Position numbers and translations under genes: made by a program
DNA from: Lepidonotus clava
Lineage: Eukaryota; Annelida; Polychaeta; Phyllodocida; Polynoidae
Direction: 5' to 3'
Assembly: GCA_936440205.1 (NCBI GenBank)
Contig: OW387139.1
Coordinates: 37,350,378 to 37,414,377, forward strand
Length of the DNA: 64,000 bases
Shown here: positions 24,786 through 36,793 of the stretch, one piece after another
Numbering within the stretch: position 1 is the first letter of the stretch
How the letters are laid out: each line of letters opens with the position of its first letter
The notes under the pieces: model-generated
Told to the model about the DNA's origin: nothing
The model's database searches: none
The model's input: only the letters and a program-made list of their open reading frames with translations

Positions 24786-27700
24786 TATCAGTGTTCAATA
24801 GCTTATGTATATGTGTCTATTCTGTTTATTCAACTCATGTGTACACATCTTTAATTATGACCTAATAACTGAAGAGTCCAGAGCATCCACAAGGACGGGA
24901 TCTGGTACTCCGCTTACTTCTGGGAGATAGCAATGGTGACAATGAAAGAGTGACTTCTAAGCTCCCCTCAAAATAACCCTGGCAAAACTAGACCAAAACA
25001 GGTCTAGTTCTGTCTGCCATGAGAATTAGAAAATGTTTAAGCACCCTTATCAACTTTTATTTTGTTATCTATAAGAACAACAATCCTTTCTTACATTGGT
25101 GCTTTAAGATAGAATGAGATAGAATAATAAACATAATTATGTAATTTAAAAGAAAATATAGAAGTTATGAATAAAACATTCGGTGTGCCATAATAAAGTA
25201 TTGTTTGACTCGACGATTTCTCTGTCATAAGAAACAACGTCTTCTCACCTGCTACTGGTTGTAGGTGACATAGATGTTGAAAAGAGAACATAAATTGTGG
25301 TTTAGTGTTTATACGAAACATATGTTGTAAGCGAACCTGTCACTTTAGGGAATTAAAAGCCAATTTGATGGAAAAGATGAATGACTTTTTGTATAAGACT
25401 ATACTACATATAATTACGTTGAAAGGGATGGTAGGATAAATGAGGACCTACGTTCGTCTGCAGACTTGAATAGATACGTGCAGAGCAAAGGGTATGATAG
25501 GAAAGTGACCAAGCAAATGTCGTCACGGACTCTTCTACTGCTGTATAATAGGCCTACTAACAAACGACCTTTCAACAATAACGTCGGCGAGTGTAGCCAT
25601 GCAGTTAAAATGACAGGGCTGCGCCATGTGCTATAGGCGTATTAGCGCATAAAATGGCACAATAATTGATGAAACAGTACGGCCATGGAGTGATAATTTT
25701 GGGATTTCAAGAGATATTGAAATTCATAAAAATGTGTTTTTTTATTTGATTTTTTTTTCTTGGAGGGAGAGGGGTATGTTTAATTTAATTCAATGAGGAG
25801 AGGTCATTGTCACAACCCATATTATTTTGACATATATCTGATCATTGTGTATATATATGTATTTCTTTTGTAATGACGCATGTTCTTCTGGTGCCAGATT
25901 TTGCAAGAGACGGATTAAAGGAATGCTCTTTATAATGGTCTATGTTATACGCCTAATCTAACAACGATTTTCCCCTCTTTTTGCCAATTAGCTCCCCGAA
26001 ATTGTGCGAAGGCGGTGGCTACCCCTGGCTTCGTAAGATAGAGCAGCGATAAGCAGATGCCAAAACGGAACGCTGATGAGCATGAGCTTGAAGCCACATT
26101 TCCCTGCAACCCTATACTTGTGAAGTAGCTCAGACGTTTCTAACAGTCTCTAACACGTCGACTAACTTCTGAATCCTTTAGGCCTATGTGGTCGTTGGTC
26201 CCTGCTACTTCATGACACCTAATTGCCTTTCTCAGCTAATTGTCTATAAACTCATAAAGTTGAATAAAAATTTGCGACCCTATATTCGGGGGCATACACA
26301 TAGGCCTACGTTTCGAGGCTTAAGGGATTTTCCACTGTATAATTCATTCTCCCTATCTTTCACCTTCACTCCTGTTCCAGTTCACAGGGAGGGAAGCTGA
26401 CCCCTGACCTCCCCCAAACTCCAACTAAACCCACCTTTACATGCGCCGGCTCCTGAAGTCGACTGCCTTCTGAAAAGTACACCCCGAAAGAATTTTTTAA
26501 AAGAAATTTGAGATGGATGACCAGAAGGTCAAGATCGCCCTATTCTTGGTAGTAGAAACACAGCACAAGTCTAGAAAACAGTTGGGCAGTGATTGACAAG
26601 GTCGACAGATGGCGTGACGAACGAGCGCCTTGTGTTTCGCGCCAGATGCGTTCTTTGAGCAGACGGCTTTCAGGGCAGGCAAAAATGGTCGTTTTTCAAA
26701 CCTGTGCAGATAGTTTAGAACCTCTACACGCCTGGGTACTAAAGTAAGATAATTATAGAGGTATTGTCTGCTATGTAGAATAAAATATATACCAAATAAT
26801 ATTATATTTGACCAACACTTTGAGCGGACTATATTAAAACAAACTGAAATAGATGCATCTACATTGTATCGATTTCAAAATATCGAGTTTGTTAAACCCA
26901 AGTACCATAGATCGTGAAGTAACTTAGGTTGACTTGGATTTAAAACAACATTTCTAGATTCGGAAATAGGTAGTTGTCACTTAACCCTTAACAACTTCTG
27001 ATTCCATTTGCCATTCGATTTCATCAATCGTATATTATGTTAAAGGTTGTGCAATGATTGACCCTGAATCCAAATGTGACTACCGTCAATTCATCTTAAT
27101 TAGATAGAACCATACTTTCCTATCATTTATATCTGCTTTTCTCGTTGGAACCATTGTCCATGTATATAGACTACCGCGAGCAAAGGATACAAACATGATG
27201 CATGCGGATTAACATGTAGGTTTAATTAATTGATACGATTGAACAATAATTTTATTATGGCACGAGAAGCAATAGGCCTGATGATACTTGTTCAAAAGCC
27301 ACAATATTTCGCAAATTCAGATGGCTCAAGAAGAGTTTAAAGTAAGCACACCCTTTATCAAAAAGCAAGGAATATATTTTTGCTTGAAACCATAGCATTT
27401 GGACTCATATGTTCTCATTTGTAGACTGCATATCCTACGAACTGCAACCCACTCCATAAAATCAGTTTCAAAGAATCAATAAAAAATGTCCTTGATATTG
27501 CTGATAACAAGGTGGTAAATAACATTAAAGTCAGTATATCGGACAAGCAATCACGCGCAGATGTTATCACCACACTTTGTCCTTGTTGGCATAGGGTGAT
27601 CTTGTCAGTAAGGTAGTAATCAGTAATGTTGACCACTAACAGATAGGTTTGCACGCAGTGGTACAGTGGTTTACTTCACCGCCCCACTCCCCTCTCTCCT

Positions 27701-28961
27701 TCAATAAATCTAAATGCCCCTGTTCCTAGAATGTGTGGGCCCACACCTTGGCTTTGGTTCACCTTTGCCACCCCTGCGATCTCCGAAATCCACAGCATCA
27801 CCTCCCAGGCCTACGGTAGCCGAGCTATATCTAGAATTCCATCCGGATGAATGGGAAATATGGTTTTGAGAGAAGGATGAATTATTTCTAATATTAGATG
27901 TGTACCCGGTACTTTATAGACCCAAAACCTTCCTTGCTGAGTCATAATTATATAGAACATAAAGAATACCACCTACAAATAAATTGATTTTTCTTAAATT
28001 GCATGCCTCGCTAAGGGACCTTCTATTTATTGCGTCATATACATCAGGCTACATTTTGGAATATTTGTGCACTTCCATATATAAATCCGATGCATACAAT
28101 TGTATGTCATGTTATGTGTTGGGATATAGATCTGGGCAAGTCCAGAAATAACATTAACTTACTAATAATCCTGCATGGGTATATGAAAGGTAGAAATTAA
28201 CACTGCATTAATTATAAACAACCTTGCAATTCCAATACACCCCTTATATATATAGTTATATAGTTATATGCCTAGTTATATATAAGCTAAGTTTGTGATT
28301 ACCCTTACCCGATCTCTAGGCCTATCCTTACCTCTGGGTGACATTGACAGAAATATATTCTCGTTTATGACCCTGGCTGTCATAAGTAATGCCCATTCTG
28401 TAAGGTATAATGTCCTGTGACACGTGAGGGTAGTAGGGTCATGCAGGGTGTAAACCCAACGAGGGCCAGACGTTGGGAACCACCTGGTGCATGGGAAACC
28501 CCCTTTTAACCAGCTTACACTGAAATTTTTTATGGCTTTGCATGTGGGAAACGTGTGAATGCACAGTTCATGTATTAATCTTACACGAACAGTTCAAAGG
28601 ATGGGGTTTTAAATTATTGAACAAAATATAAAGCCTGTGAACTGGGCCTAATTGAGTTCTGCATGGTCTTAACCAAAGGCTAAACGGAATGCCAAAGCTC
28701 TACTCCTCCTGCCCCATTTACCCTACACCTATTTCTCCTACCGACCTTCATGCCTGCTTGAGGCTGTATTTTATGTTTACAATACTCCAACATATGTTTC
28801 TAGGGTCACGGTGACATTCTGAAGTCGGCCATCCGTATGGCTTTATCACTTTTCAAGAGTGAGTTCTCAGTACTTCTTCAGAGAAACACTACTCGGGGGC
28901 ATAATAAATTCATAAAGTGGTAGTAAAGATGTACACCTACGAGATGTATACGTTACGTTAG
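24786..28961. other. intergenic DNA up to the LTR element
   Basis: I recognise no gene, RNA or transposon. There is a GC-richer patch at about 26.55-26.70 kb and A/T microsatellite-like DNA near 28.24-28.29 kb. Confidence 0.4.
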
Positions 28962-29948
28962 TGTGACGTTCTCTGGTAAGTCGGGGTTGCCGATTCTTAC
29001 AACAGAGGAACGTGGGGGTTGTTCGGGTCTCGGGGCGGACGGGGAATCCGGGCCAAGAACCGAGATGTGTTTCTAGAGTCGTGCCTCGCGCACGAGGGGG
29101 GGCTGAGCGAATCGATCGGGAATCGGCACTCGATGTCGACGGAGGACTGCGGGGGAGGGAAATTATGGTAGGGGTACGGGTCGGCCGGGGGGCGGTCCAC
29201 CCCTGAGTTCCGGTCCGCGGGGGCGACGGGCCGACGGTCGCCTATTGTTTGGTAGCGTGGGGCCGAGCATGCCGCGCCCTCGTCCCCGCGGACTTCGCTC
29301 CTTCGTTCCGCTCCCCATGTCTTCGTACCATACTACGCCTCGGTTTCCGGTACTACTTCGGGCCTTCGTGCCTTACTCCGTTCCCTCGTTCCTCGTTCTT
29401 CGGGCCGTCGGGCCCCTTACCCTATGTTTCTACTACCTATCTCGAACTTCGACTGTTTTGTCCTAACTTCGGCTTAATTACTCTGATCGGCTCATCTTTA
29501 GCGGTTGTTTCAGGAAAGAGGACACGTCTGGACACCAGGAGAACTGTTAAAGAACTCTGTTTATTCGGGCCTCACCGCCCCTTTATATACTAGAGAGGTC
29601 AGCCCTGATTGGCTGCCTTCGGTCACGTGACCTACAACTGACGTCACTTCCGGTTTATATATTCCGTTTCCGGTTTACATTTCACTTCCGGTTTACATAT
29701 TTCCGGGTTTCGTTCCTTTACGTTTTCGTTCCTTACATATTCGTTATTCGTTCTTTACATATTCGTTCTTTACATATTCGTGCCTCTTTTTCAGGCTTTC
29801 TATACTTTCGTTCATTATTACATATTCGTTCCTTTACATCTATTTCGTTCTCTTACATATATTTCGTTCTCTTACATATATTTCTATTATTACCTTATTT
29901 CTATTATTTTAACCTCTATGTATTTTGGCTGAATAGCTGTTCATCACA
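28962..29948 (-). repeat. 3' LTR of the Ty3/Gypsy element
   Basis: The outer flank TTAG lies at 28958-28961. Just inside it, on the minus strand, the purine-rich stretch GAAGGTGCGGGAGGG may be the polypurine tract. The T-rich part (about 29.70-29.93 kb) carries repeated TTCGTTC and TTACATAT words. Confidence 0.92.
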
Positions 29949-32900
29949 CCCTCCCGCACCTTCTTGAAAGGTGGGAAAACACGTTTTACAAAATTTCAAA
30001 ACAGTTCATACAGCAACGACAACAGAACATACTCTAGAACCAGAAACATTTCAATCCTACGCTCCTTATCGGCAGAGGAGGAGGTGTCACCCTCTGTCCT
30101 CCCCGGTCTACTTCGGAGGGCCCCCGGGGCCTATCCGGCTAATTATTATTTCTCTTCTTTCTTCGTTTTTCGTTCTTCGTTTTTCTCTCTTCTTAATGAA
30201 AGTTCATATAATTCGTTTTATATATCTTAGTCTCTTTCTATCTTCGTCAGAGTTCTCTATCCTGGATCTATTAGGACCCGTTTTACACCTCCTCTTTTTC
30301 TCGTCTTTAGGATGAGCGAGCCGGTCGTGGCTCTCCCACCCGGGACTGGGGATCGGTCGTGACCCCGTCGCCCCCGCTCCTCTCCTCTGGGCTCTATTTA
30401 CTTAGCCCCTCGGCGCGTTTTTCCTCGCCTTTTTACCCTCATTAGGACAGAGGGACCGGTCGTGGTCCTCCTGCCCGGGGCCATGGGTCGGTCGTGACCC
30501 GCAGTGCCCCCGTTCCCTTCGTTTTTCGTCGTCCAGACGTTCTCCCCTAGTTCGGGTGGAGAATCGGTCGCGACTCTCCCACCCAGAGGCCAGGGCCGGT
30601 CGTGACCCTTAGTCCTCTCGACCCTCGGTCCGTTCTACCGTCGTCCAGACATTCTCCGTTGTTTTTGGGTAGAGAATCGGTCGTGATTCTCCCACCCGGT
30701 CGGTCGTGACCCCTCGTTCTTCCGTAACTATTACTCTTCTCTGCGTTCTCTTAGGTGATGATGATGATTTTAAGGATGAGTTGAAGAAGAAAGACTGAAG
30801 TTTTTGTAGATAGAATGTTCTTTTTGGACTTCGCACCCTCGGTCGCCTCGGCATTCAGAGCCCCCCAGTGACTTTTTCACGTTTGGCAAGGACAACATGT
30901 TCGAGCCAAAGGCCAAGGTACCCAAGGAAGAAGATGGCGTTGTATGTGGAAAGGAACTTAACTTCATGCATTAAAGCTTAGAGTGGAAGCTTCAGCAGAC
31001 GACGTCGCGGGTTTCGTGCTATTTGTCACAGTGAAACTTTGAGATGGAGTCCGGGTGAAGGTAAGACTGAGAAGATTAGAATCATTAATTATCGATGAGG
31101 TGTCCGTTTTCCGTACAGGAACTGAAGTTTGACTTTTACGACACATGTCCTCGTGGTTAACCCAGCACCAAGACGTTCAGTCTTCGACCACGTCGACACA
31201 CTCGAAGATTTCAGGATTTCAGAAAGAGATGTCGGAGAGAGTCCACCATAGTAAAGTATTTCCGTCACCGTTCCGGGCCCAAGTGGCATGACAACAACCG
31301 GAACGGAGACCCGATTAAGAAGATAATTTTGATGAAGTTTCTTTTTGATGACAGGAGCCGGCGCCTCTCATCCCTCCCCCCCTCCGTAAGCAACGGCAGG
31401 AAGACAATCCTCTTTGGGGCGAGAGGGAGGCTCCTTCGTTCTACTGATGAGATGATTTTCCTAAGAAGAGGATTCCTGTTTCGGGCACTCGGGCCCTCGT
31501 TCGTTTCCTAGGCTCTCGGGCCTCGCTCTGTTTACTAAGTTTTTCTCTTCGTCCTCCCGGAGGACCGTGCTTTTAGACGATTTTCGTGAGACTGTAATAC
31601 CAACAAATAGTTCGTTAATAGAAGTAAGTTTAAGATCTGGTCTGGTTTGATTCTGGAGTAAGGCCACAGTCGTCCACGGTGCCATGTCACATTGCATGAA
31701 GCCACTATGCCTATGACGAACGCCGAGACAACAGCTCCGAGCCGTTCCGGGCTGCTCCTAGGTACGGCGGTTCGAAGTTGGTAAGTTGAAGATATTAGTG
31801 AGAAGGAGAGGAAGAAGCCGTAGAAAGTGAAGATGGACGACATCAACTGGGATCTGCACCCAACGTCAACCTCTGAGATCCGGAACTGGCCCATTCTCAA
31901 AAAAATAGCATATATAGAGAACTCATCCGATGTCGAACTCCAAGAAGGATCGCTCCTCGTCGCTCTTTGCAGACCTCTTGAGGTGTCTATCAAGGCATCC
32001 GCGGCCGACGTTCCAAGCACCACCTCCCTGTATATTTCAAAGACTACTTCCCTATATGTTTCAAAGACTATTTTGTTTCGTTCCTCGAGAAGAAGACATC
32101 AGGAAATACGACATGGAAACAGTCACTGTCGTTACTGCAGGTAAGATATTAATATAAGTTTTTTGGTAAGTCTATTAATTTTCGTTTCTTGTTCATGTAT
32201 TGCTTCGGTCGGTCACGAGCCAGGGCCCCTAAGTTATCGTCCCTGCTCGTGCCTTGGTCCTCCGGGAGACATCTACGACTCGCCGCAATCCTTTCACGAC
32301 TCGCTGCATCAACTCTGGCACGATAAAACCAGCATTCAGGTCGAGAAGTTCCATTTTGCCGCTCTTCGTATGCGGTAAGAGGCTGAAGACAAGGAAACTC
32401 AGAAGATGATGGTACATGAATCCGGGCTCATCCACATTCTGATCGATCCATCCAAGATCAAGAAGACAAAGTTGCAGGGAGTAGAAGTGCCGCTAGAGGA
32501 CAGAGGTCGTCTCCTCCTCGCCTCCAGATCGCTCAAGGCAGCGCGGGAGAAGGGTTTTCAGTCTTGGCCCGCGCCAGCCTTTCCTCCAGCGGCGAGTCGC
32601 CGGCCCACCGGTACCTTATTTACCCCGGCACGACCGTCGACTCAAAGACTACAATGACAACACTATCTGTCCATTCTGATTTCCTTTCTTCGATTCCGCC
32701 TCCCAACTTTCACTCTCGCTCCTGGGCCGCCCGGCCCGCTATCCATTTGATTTCCGCGACCGGACGATCCCGTTCCACCTGCTCGGTCCCAACCAACGCA
32801 GCGGGCTCCAGGGAAGAAGAGGAACAGCTACAAACTTGTTTTTCCTCCTAGCGCCTCCTTCCGTCCCGTATTCGCCCCGCAGGCTTGGTAAGTTCGTTCC

Positions 32901-33288
32901 AGTCATGGACCCTCCAGCTCGTTGATTACACTCAACACCTCCTAACACATGTGGTTTCGTTCACTTCCGCAAGAAGATTCCCATAAAGAAACTAATAGGA
33001 ATAAATTAAGATAAAAATGTTCGAGCCCGCCAGTCCGTTCCCGATGAGTTTAAGTAAAGTTTCGGGCCCGTCCAGCGGTCTCCAGGAGAGTCTTTTATCC
33101 AGGCTTCGGCCTCCTGTGCGGCTCAGGTACCTCCGCCTCGGCCCGGTTCTCTCCCTGGGGGTTTGACACTATGGGTGAGGAGCCAACGCCCCGTAATCCC
33201 TCCCCACCCGACTCGCGACGCGCCATCTTCCGCCTCTGGTTCCGTCGCGCTGTTTTTCTTCCATGCAAGACCTCGAGCAGCATCTACT
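29949..33288. other. 3' untranslated part of the LTR element
   Basis: About 3.3 kb between the last open frame and the 3' LTR with no convincing coding frame. It contains the short repeat at 30.3-30.72 kb. It is unusually long for a Ty3/Gypsy 3' region and may hold RNA signals or captured DNA. Confidence 0.5.
30310..30715 (+). repeat. tandem repeat inside the LTR element
   Basis: About four diverged units of roughly 90-120 bases. Each has CGGTCGTG...CTCCCACCCGG followed by a second GGTCGTGACCC. The units grow less similar towards the right. Confidence 0.7.
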
Positions 33289-35133
33289 TCACCCTTCTTC
33301 TTGGCGCCGGATCGGTAGCAACAGTCTCTCCTCCCTAGCGGGGAGCTCGAGAAGCTGATCCACCATTCCGCTCTGTTTTTCTGCCTCTCTTGTCGCCTTC
33401 AACAAGTCATCCAGTTGATCCTCGTTTTTGTACATCACTAGGGTCTGAGCCAATTGGACGGTCCGGTTGTGTTCGTTAACTAGCCGGTCGACCCCCGGGA
33501 ACTCCCTGGTCAACGGCCCCAGTGCCGCCGTCGGGAACTGTGCCATCGCTTCTTCAAATGTCTCTGGCTTGCGGCCCGTTTCTAGTGCCATCAGGAACGC
33601 CATAGACGCCGAAGCCATTGCTCTTGTCTTGGCCGTCATTCCTCGCACCTCCCTCGGGGGCCACACCAGTTGCACCCGAATGGCCTCTTCCGCGTCCCAG
33701 TCTCGTACCGCTCGCGCCGTCACCGGAAAGTGTCCCTGTAAGACCTGGTGAATGGCCTGTGTCCGTAATAACTTGAGTCTCGGTGTTTCTTTAGATGGTC
33801 CTGCCGTCGGTATCTCCGTTCCTATGGACCCGAACACTGAATCCGCTCCCGACTCGTCCAATTCTTGCTTCTCCGGCTCGTATCCTCTGGTCTCGGCCTG
33901 CCCCAACTCCATGTCCTCTGAGTCTTCCACCTCCGCGTCCATGGACTGGGCAGCCGGTATTTGTAATCTGTGTATCACAACCCGCGGTTGTAGCGCCCGC
34001 CCGTATTTATCCTCGTCCTTGAGTGGGGTATCTGGTCCTGGCGGCGATCCCATACGTTCGGGCGACGGTGGTCCCGGGGTCTCTTCCGATCCCTGCGACC
34101 CGAAAAACGAGCTTCCCAAACTGGCTCGCGTCAGGTTGTCAACCGCCGCCCGTGTCTCTGGCGTGTCTGGTGCTACCGTAATGTCTCTCATTCGTTTTAA
34201 TCCCGGGGGCGGCACTATCGGCTGCTTACATACCATCTTCTCCAGGGGTGAATCCGCTTTCGTCGGGGTAGGGGTAGAGAACAGCGGCTGTGTCGAGGCC
34301 ATCGACGCCGTGTCCTCCGGTCTGGCCGCATGCCGAACATACTTTACTTTCTCCACTCGCCCCGACGGTTTGAGTCCCTGCCTTTCTGCCATCTCGCGTA
34401 GAAACCTCCCTAGGTACAATGCTTCTCTTTCCACCAGCCGGCCTCCCTGTGCTTCCCGAATGCTGTCCTCCAGCTCCCGGTCGGATCTCGCCTCGTGGTA
34501 ACCCCTGAACGATCCCTCCCGGTTCATTGTTCCTTTTAAATATCCGGGGTACCTCGGGTGTCGTGATTCGTATATCACTGATTTCTTATGAACTGTCATC
34601 ATAGTAAATTGTGCGTCGCTACAAGGTGGTTCTAGTCCCGTGGTCCGTTTGACTCCTGTCGAGGTCTCAGGCTGTGATGGTCCCAGCTCTCCCGTGCTAC
34701 TAGACTCAGCAATAATCAAGGACCGATCGCTTCGGACCGACATGCTCCTGCCTGACTCCGACTGGTCCGAACTCGTTCCCTCCTCCAATTCTCTCGGGAC
34801 TTTCTTGACCTTTTTCCACTTCTTCTTTCGCGACGGCTCCTCCGCCGGGCATCCCTGCGTCGGGGGCCTCTTGAAAGCGAGCGGCTCCTCTTCCTCTTTC
34901 ACTTTCGGTCGTTGGTCGTCGGACGAGCTCACCAATTCCACCACCTCAGCCCCCGGTGGTATTCCTGAGCAACCCGGCTTCGGGGTGGGTGTGGATGTCC
35001 GTCCTTTTCCTCTGCCCGGGAGTCCTCGTCCTCTCGGTTCCCGTGGTTCTCCCTGGGCGTTTAACTTCTTAATTCGGCTCTGTACTAACCCTGATATTTG
35101 GTCTGGTGTCAGGAGTGGTTTCGGGTTGACCAC
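33289..35133 (-). CDS. long disordered open frame of the LTR element
   Basis: 614 residues after pol, rich in Pro, Ser, Glu, Arg and Lys over the first 450, with a more folded-looking part at the end (helical, with IRVQLVWPPREVRGMTAKTR). No known domain, signal peptide or membrane segment was recognised. An open frame this long in a young element suggests it is translated. Its role is unknown. Confidence 0.6.
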   Translation of the reverse strand: MVNPKPLLTPDQISGLVQSRIKKLNAQGEPREPRGRGLPGRGKGRTSTPTPKPGCSGIPPGAEVVELVSSSDDQRPKVKEEEEPLAFKRPPTQGCPAEEPSRKKKWKKVKKVPRELEEGTSSDQSESGRSMSVRSDRSLIIAESSSTGELGPSQPETSTGVKRTTGLEPPCSDAQFTMMTVHKKSVIYESRHPRYPGYLKGTMNREGSFRGYHEARSDRELEDSIREAQGGRLVEREALYLGRFLREMAERQGLKPSGRVEKVKYVRHAARPEDTASMASTQPLFSTPTPTKADSPLEKMVCKQPIVPPPGLKRMRDITVAPDTPETRAAVDNLTRASLGSSFFGSQGSEETPGPPSPERMGSPPGPDTPLKDEDKYGRALQPRVVIHRLQIPAAQSMDAEVEDSEDMELGQAETRGYEPEKQELDESGADSVFGSIGTEIPTAGPSKETPRLKLLRTQAIHQVLQGHFPVTARAVRDWDAEEAIRVQLVWPPREVRGMTAKTRAMASASMAFLMALETGRKPETFEEAMAQFPTAALGPLTREFPGVDRLVNEHNRTVQLAQTLVMYKNEDQLDDLLKATREAEKQSGMVDQLLELPAREERLLLPIRRQEEG

Positions 35134-35729
35134 GGCTCGGCTCGCGCTTCCTTCCGCACTCCTTTCGCGGCCCTCCGAGGGGAACGACGCGTGGGTGTCG
35201 ATCGTTCCGCTACCTCGGCCAGGGGTCCCTTCCCTGCTGCTTTGGCTGCTTGGGCTCCCTCGCCGGCCTCGTCGGCCTCTGATCCTTCTTCGGTTGCTAC
35301 CTGCTCCAGCTGCTCGGCGTCGCTGTCCTCGGATCCTCTCGACGCCCTCGGGTAGTAAGGTATGCGGATATGCCGTCGCGGCCTCTCCGGTGCCTCCTTA
35401 TCCACCGCCCTCTCAGGGGGTTGAAACCCCTCCGGATGGCGCACCGCGTAGTCCCGTTCCATGTTGGCTACCCGGGCCGCCGTTTCATCCCCAGCAGCGA
35501 AACTGGTGTACGGCGGTCGTCCATTCGGGTCCAAGGCGAACGCCGCAGCATACTCCAGCCTCAGAAGGGGGTCTTGCTTCGGCATCCCCCTCTGCAGGTT
35601 CCCTTCGTGTGAGTCCGTCATGTGCTTCTTCCAGTCCTGGTGTGTCGAATAGGCTCGATTCGAACACACCGGGCACATGTAGTACTGCTTCCGTAATCCA
35701 TCGTGCTGGCCTTTAATATGCTTGGCCAA
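35109..35729 (-). CDS. element-borne open frame with a C2H2 zinc finger
   Basis: 206 residues located after pol. Near the N terminus is CPVCSNRAYSTHQDWKKHMT followed by DSH, a C2H2-type finger. The rest is acidic, then basic. It overlaps the start of the next frame by about 25 bases. It is not an envelope by appearance, as there is no signal peptide or membrane segment. Function is unknown. Confidence 0.65.
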   Translation of the reverse strand: MAKHIKGQHDGLRKQYYMCPVCSNRAYSTHQDWKKHMTDSHEGNLQRGMPKQDPLLRLEYAAAFALDPNGRPPYTSFAAGDETAARVANMERDYAVRHPEGFQPPERAVDKEAPERPRRHIRIPYYPRASRGSEDSDAEQLEQVATEEGSEADEAGEGAQAAKAAGKGPLAEVAERSTPTRRSPRRAAKGVRKEARAEPWSTRNHS

Positions 35730-36793
35730 GTGCTTAAACTCTGCTTTTCCTCTTGTTTTCTTCTCCTTAGCTCAGTCTGCTCGTCTGCGATTTGATGAAT
35801 CCTGATCGGCTGACCAGAATGACCTGCTCCGGCGAGCGCTCTGCCTTTTATAGCCGCCGCAGGCGGAAGTGGGCGTGGCCTGCACTAGTGACCCCTAGCG
35901 TCAGACTCACCATCCACTTCTACGGTGGCGCCCCCTACTATTTTCCGGTCCCCGGGGCCCGCCGCTGGTCACCGCCTCGCCTGCTTTTTACCTCGCGGCC
36001 CTTCGCCCGTCCACGCGTTTTTTCCTAGGCCTTTTATTGCCCCACCGGACGCCCTCGGTCTTTTCATCCTCCGTCGCCTTTTCTTGCCTTTTTCATCTTG
36101 GCCCTCACAGTGCTTCCGCACACTTCCCGGAGAACACAGGGGCTCGGCGTTATCATCTCCTCGCCGCGGCCCCGTTCTCTTTGTCCTCTTTTACTCCTTT
36201 TACGACCTACTTTAAAGCCCGTCCTCGTTTCAGGCCTCGCCTTTTACAGCCGTCCGTTCGTTCCTCCGGCGTTCCCGAGAGTGCCGCATCTACTCTCCCC
36301 CGGTCTCCTGGACGCTGTAAAGCGGTATTACCAAGTCGGCATTACTTCAGAAGTCTTCACCAGCTTGCCACCGGGTCTGTCTTCTGTTGTAATCCAACCA
36401 TCTTTTCCACGCTGTGGTTCCTCCGAACTGACCGGAAAGCGGCTCCGTGGGACTACTTTAGACATTCGGGCCGTCGTGGCTCCCGAACGCCGTTTTTCGT
36501 TCCAACCCCGCATTTCCCACCTATATTACATCCGCAAGAGAACCAATCTTCAGCTAGGTAGCAAATCTCTACAGCCTAACGACCTGCACTCCTACTGTAG
36601 TGGTCAACGCACCGCCCCGACTCAATGGCCCCAGGTTGATCAGTCCTTTTTGGCCAAAGCCTTTTTGTGTAGCGCCGATTTGGTCGTTCCCTTGGTCCTC
36701 TTCCACCTGCGGAATCGAGACACGAAAACGACTTCATCACAAAAAGGGGTGCCCCGTTTCCTTACGTGCCCTAGCGCGCCCCACCCCAAGCAT

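Noticed and set aside
33752-35716. Long plus-strand open frames across the LTR element (249 and 358 codons)
   Set aside because: They are antisense to the element's own frames in GC-rich DNA and carry no recognisable domain, so they are shadows.
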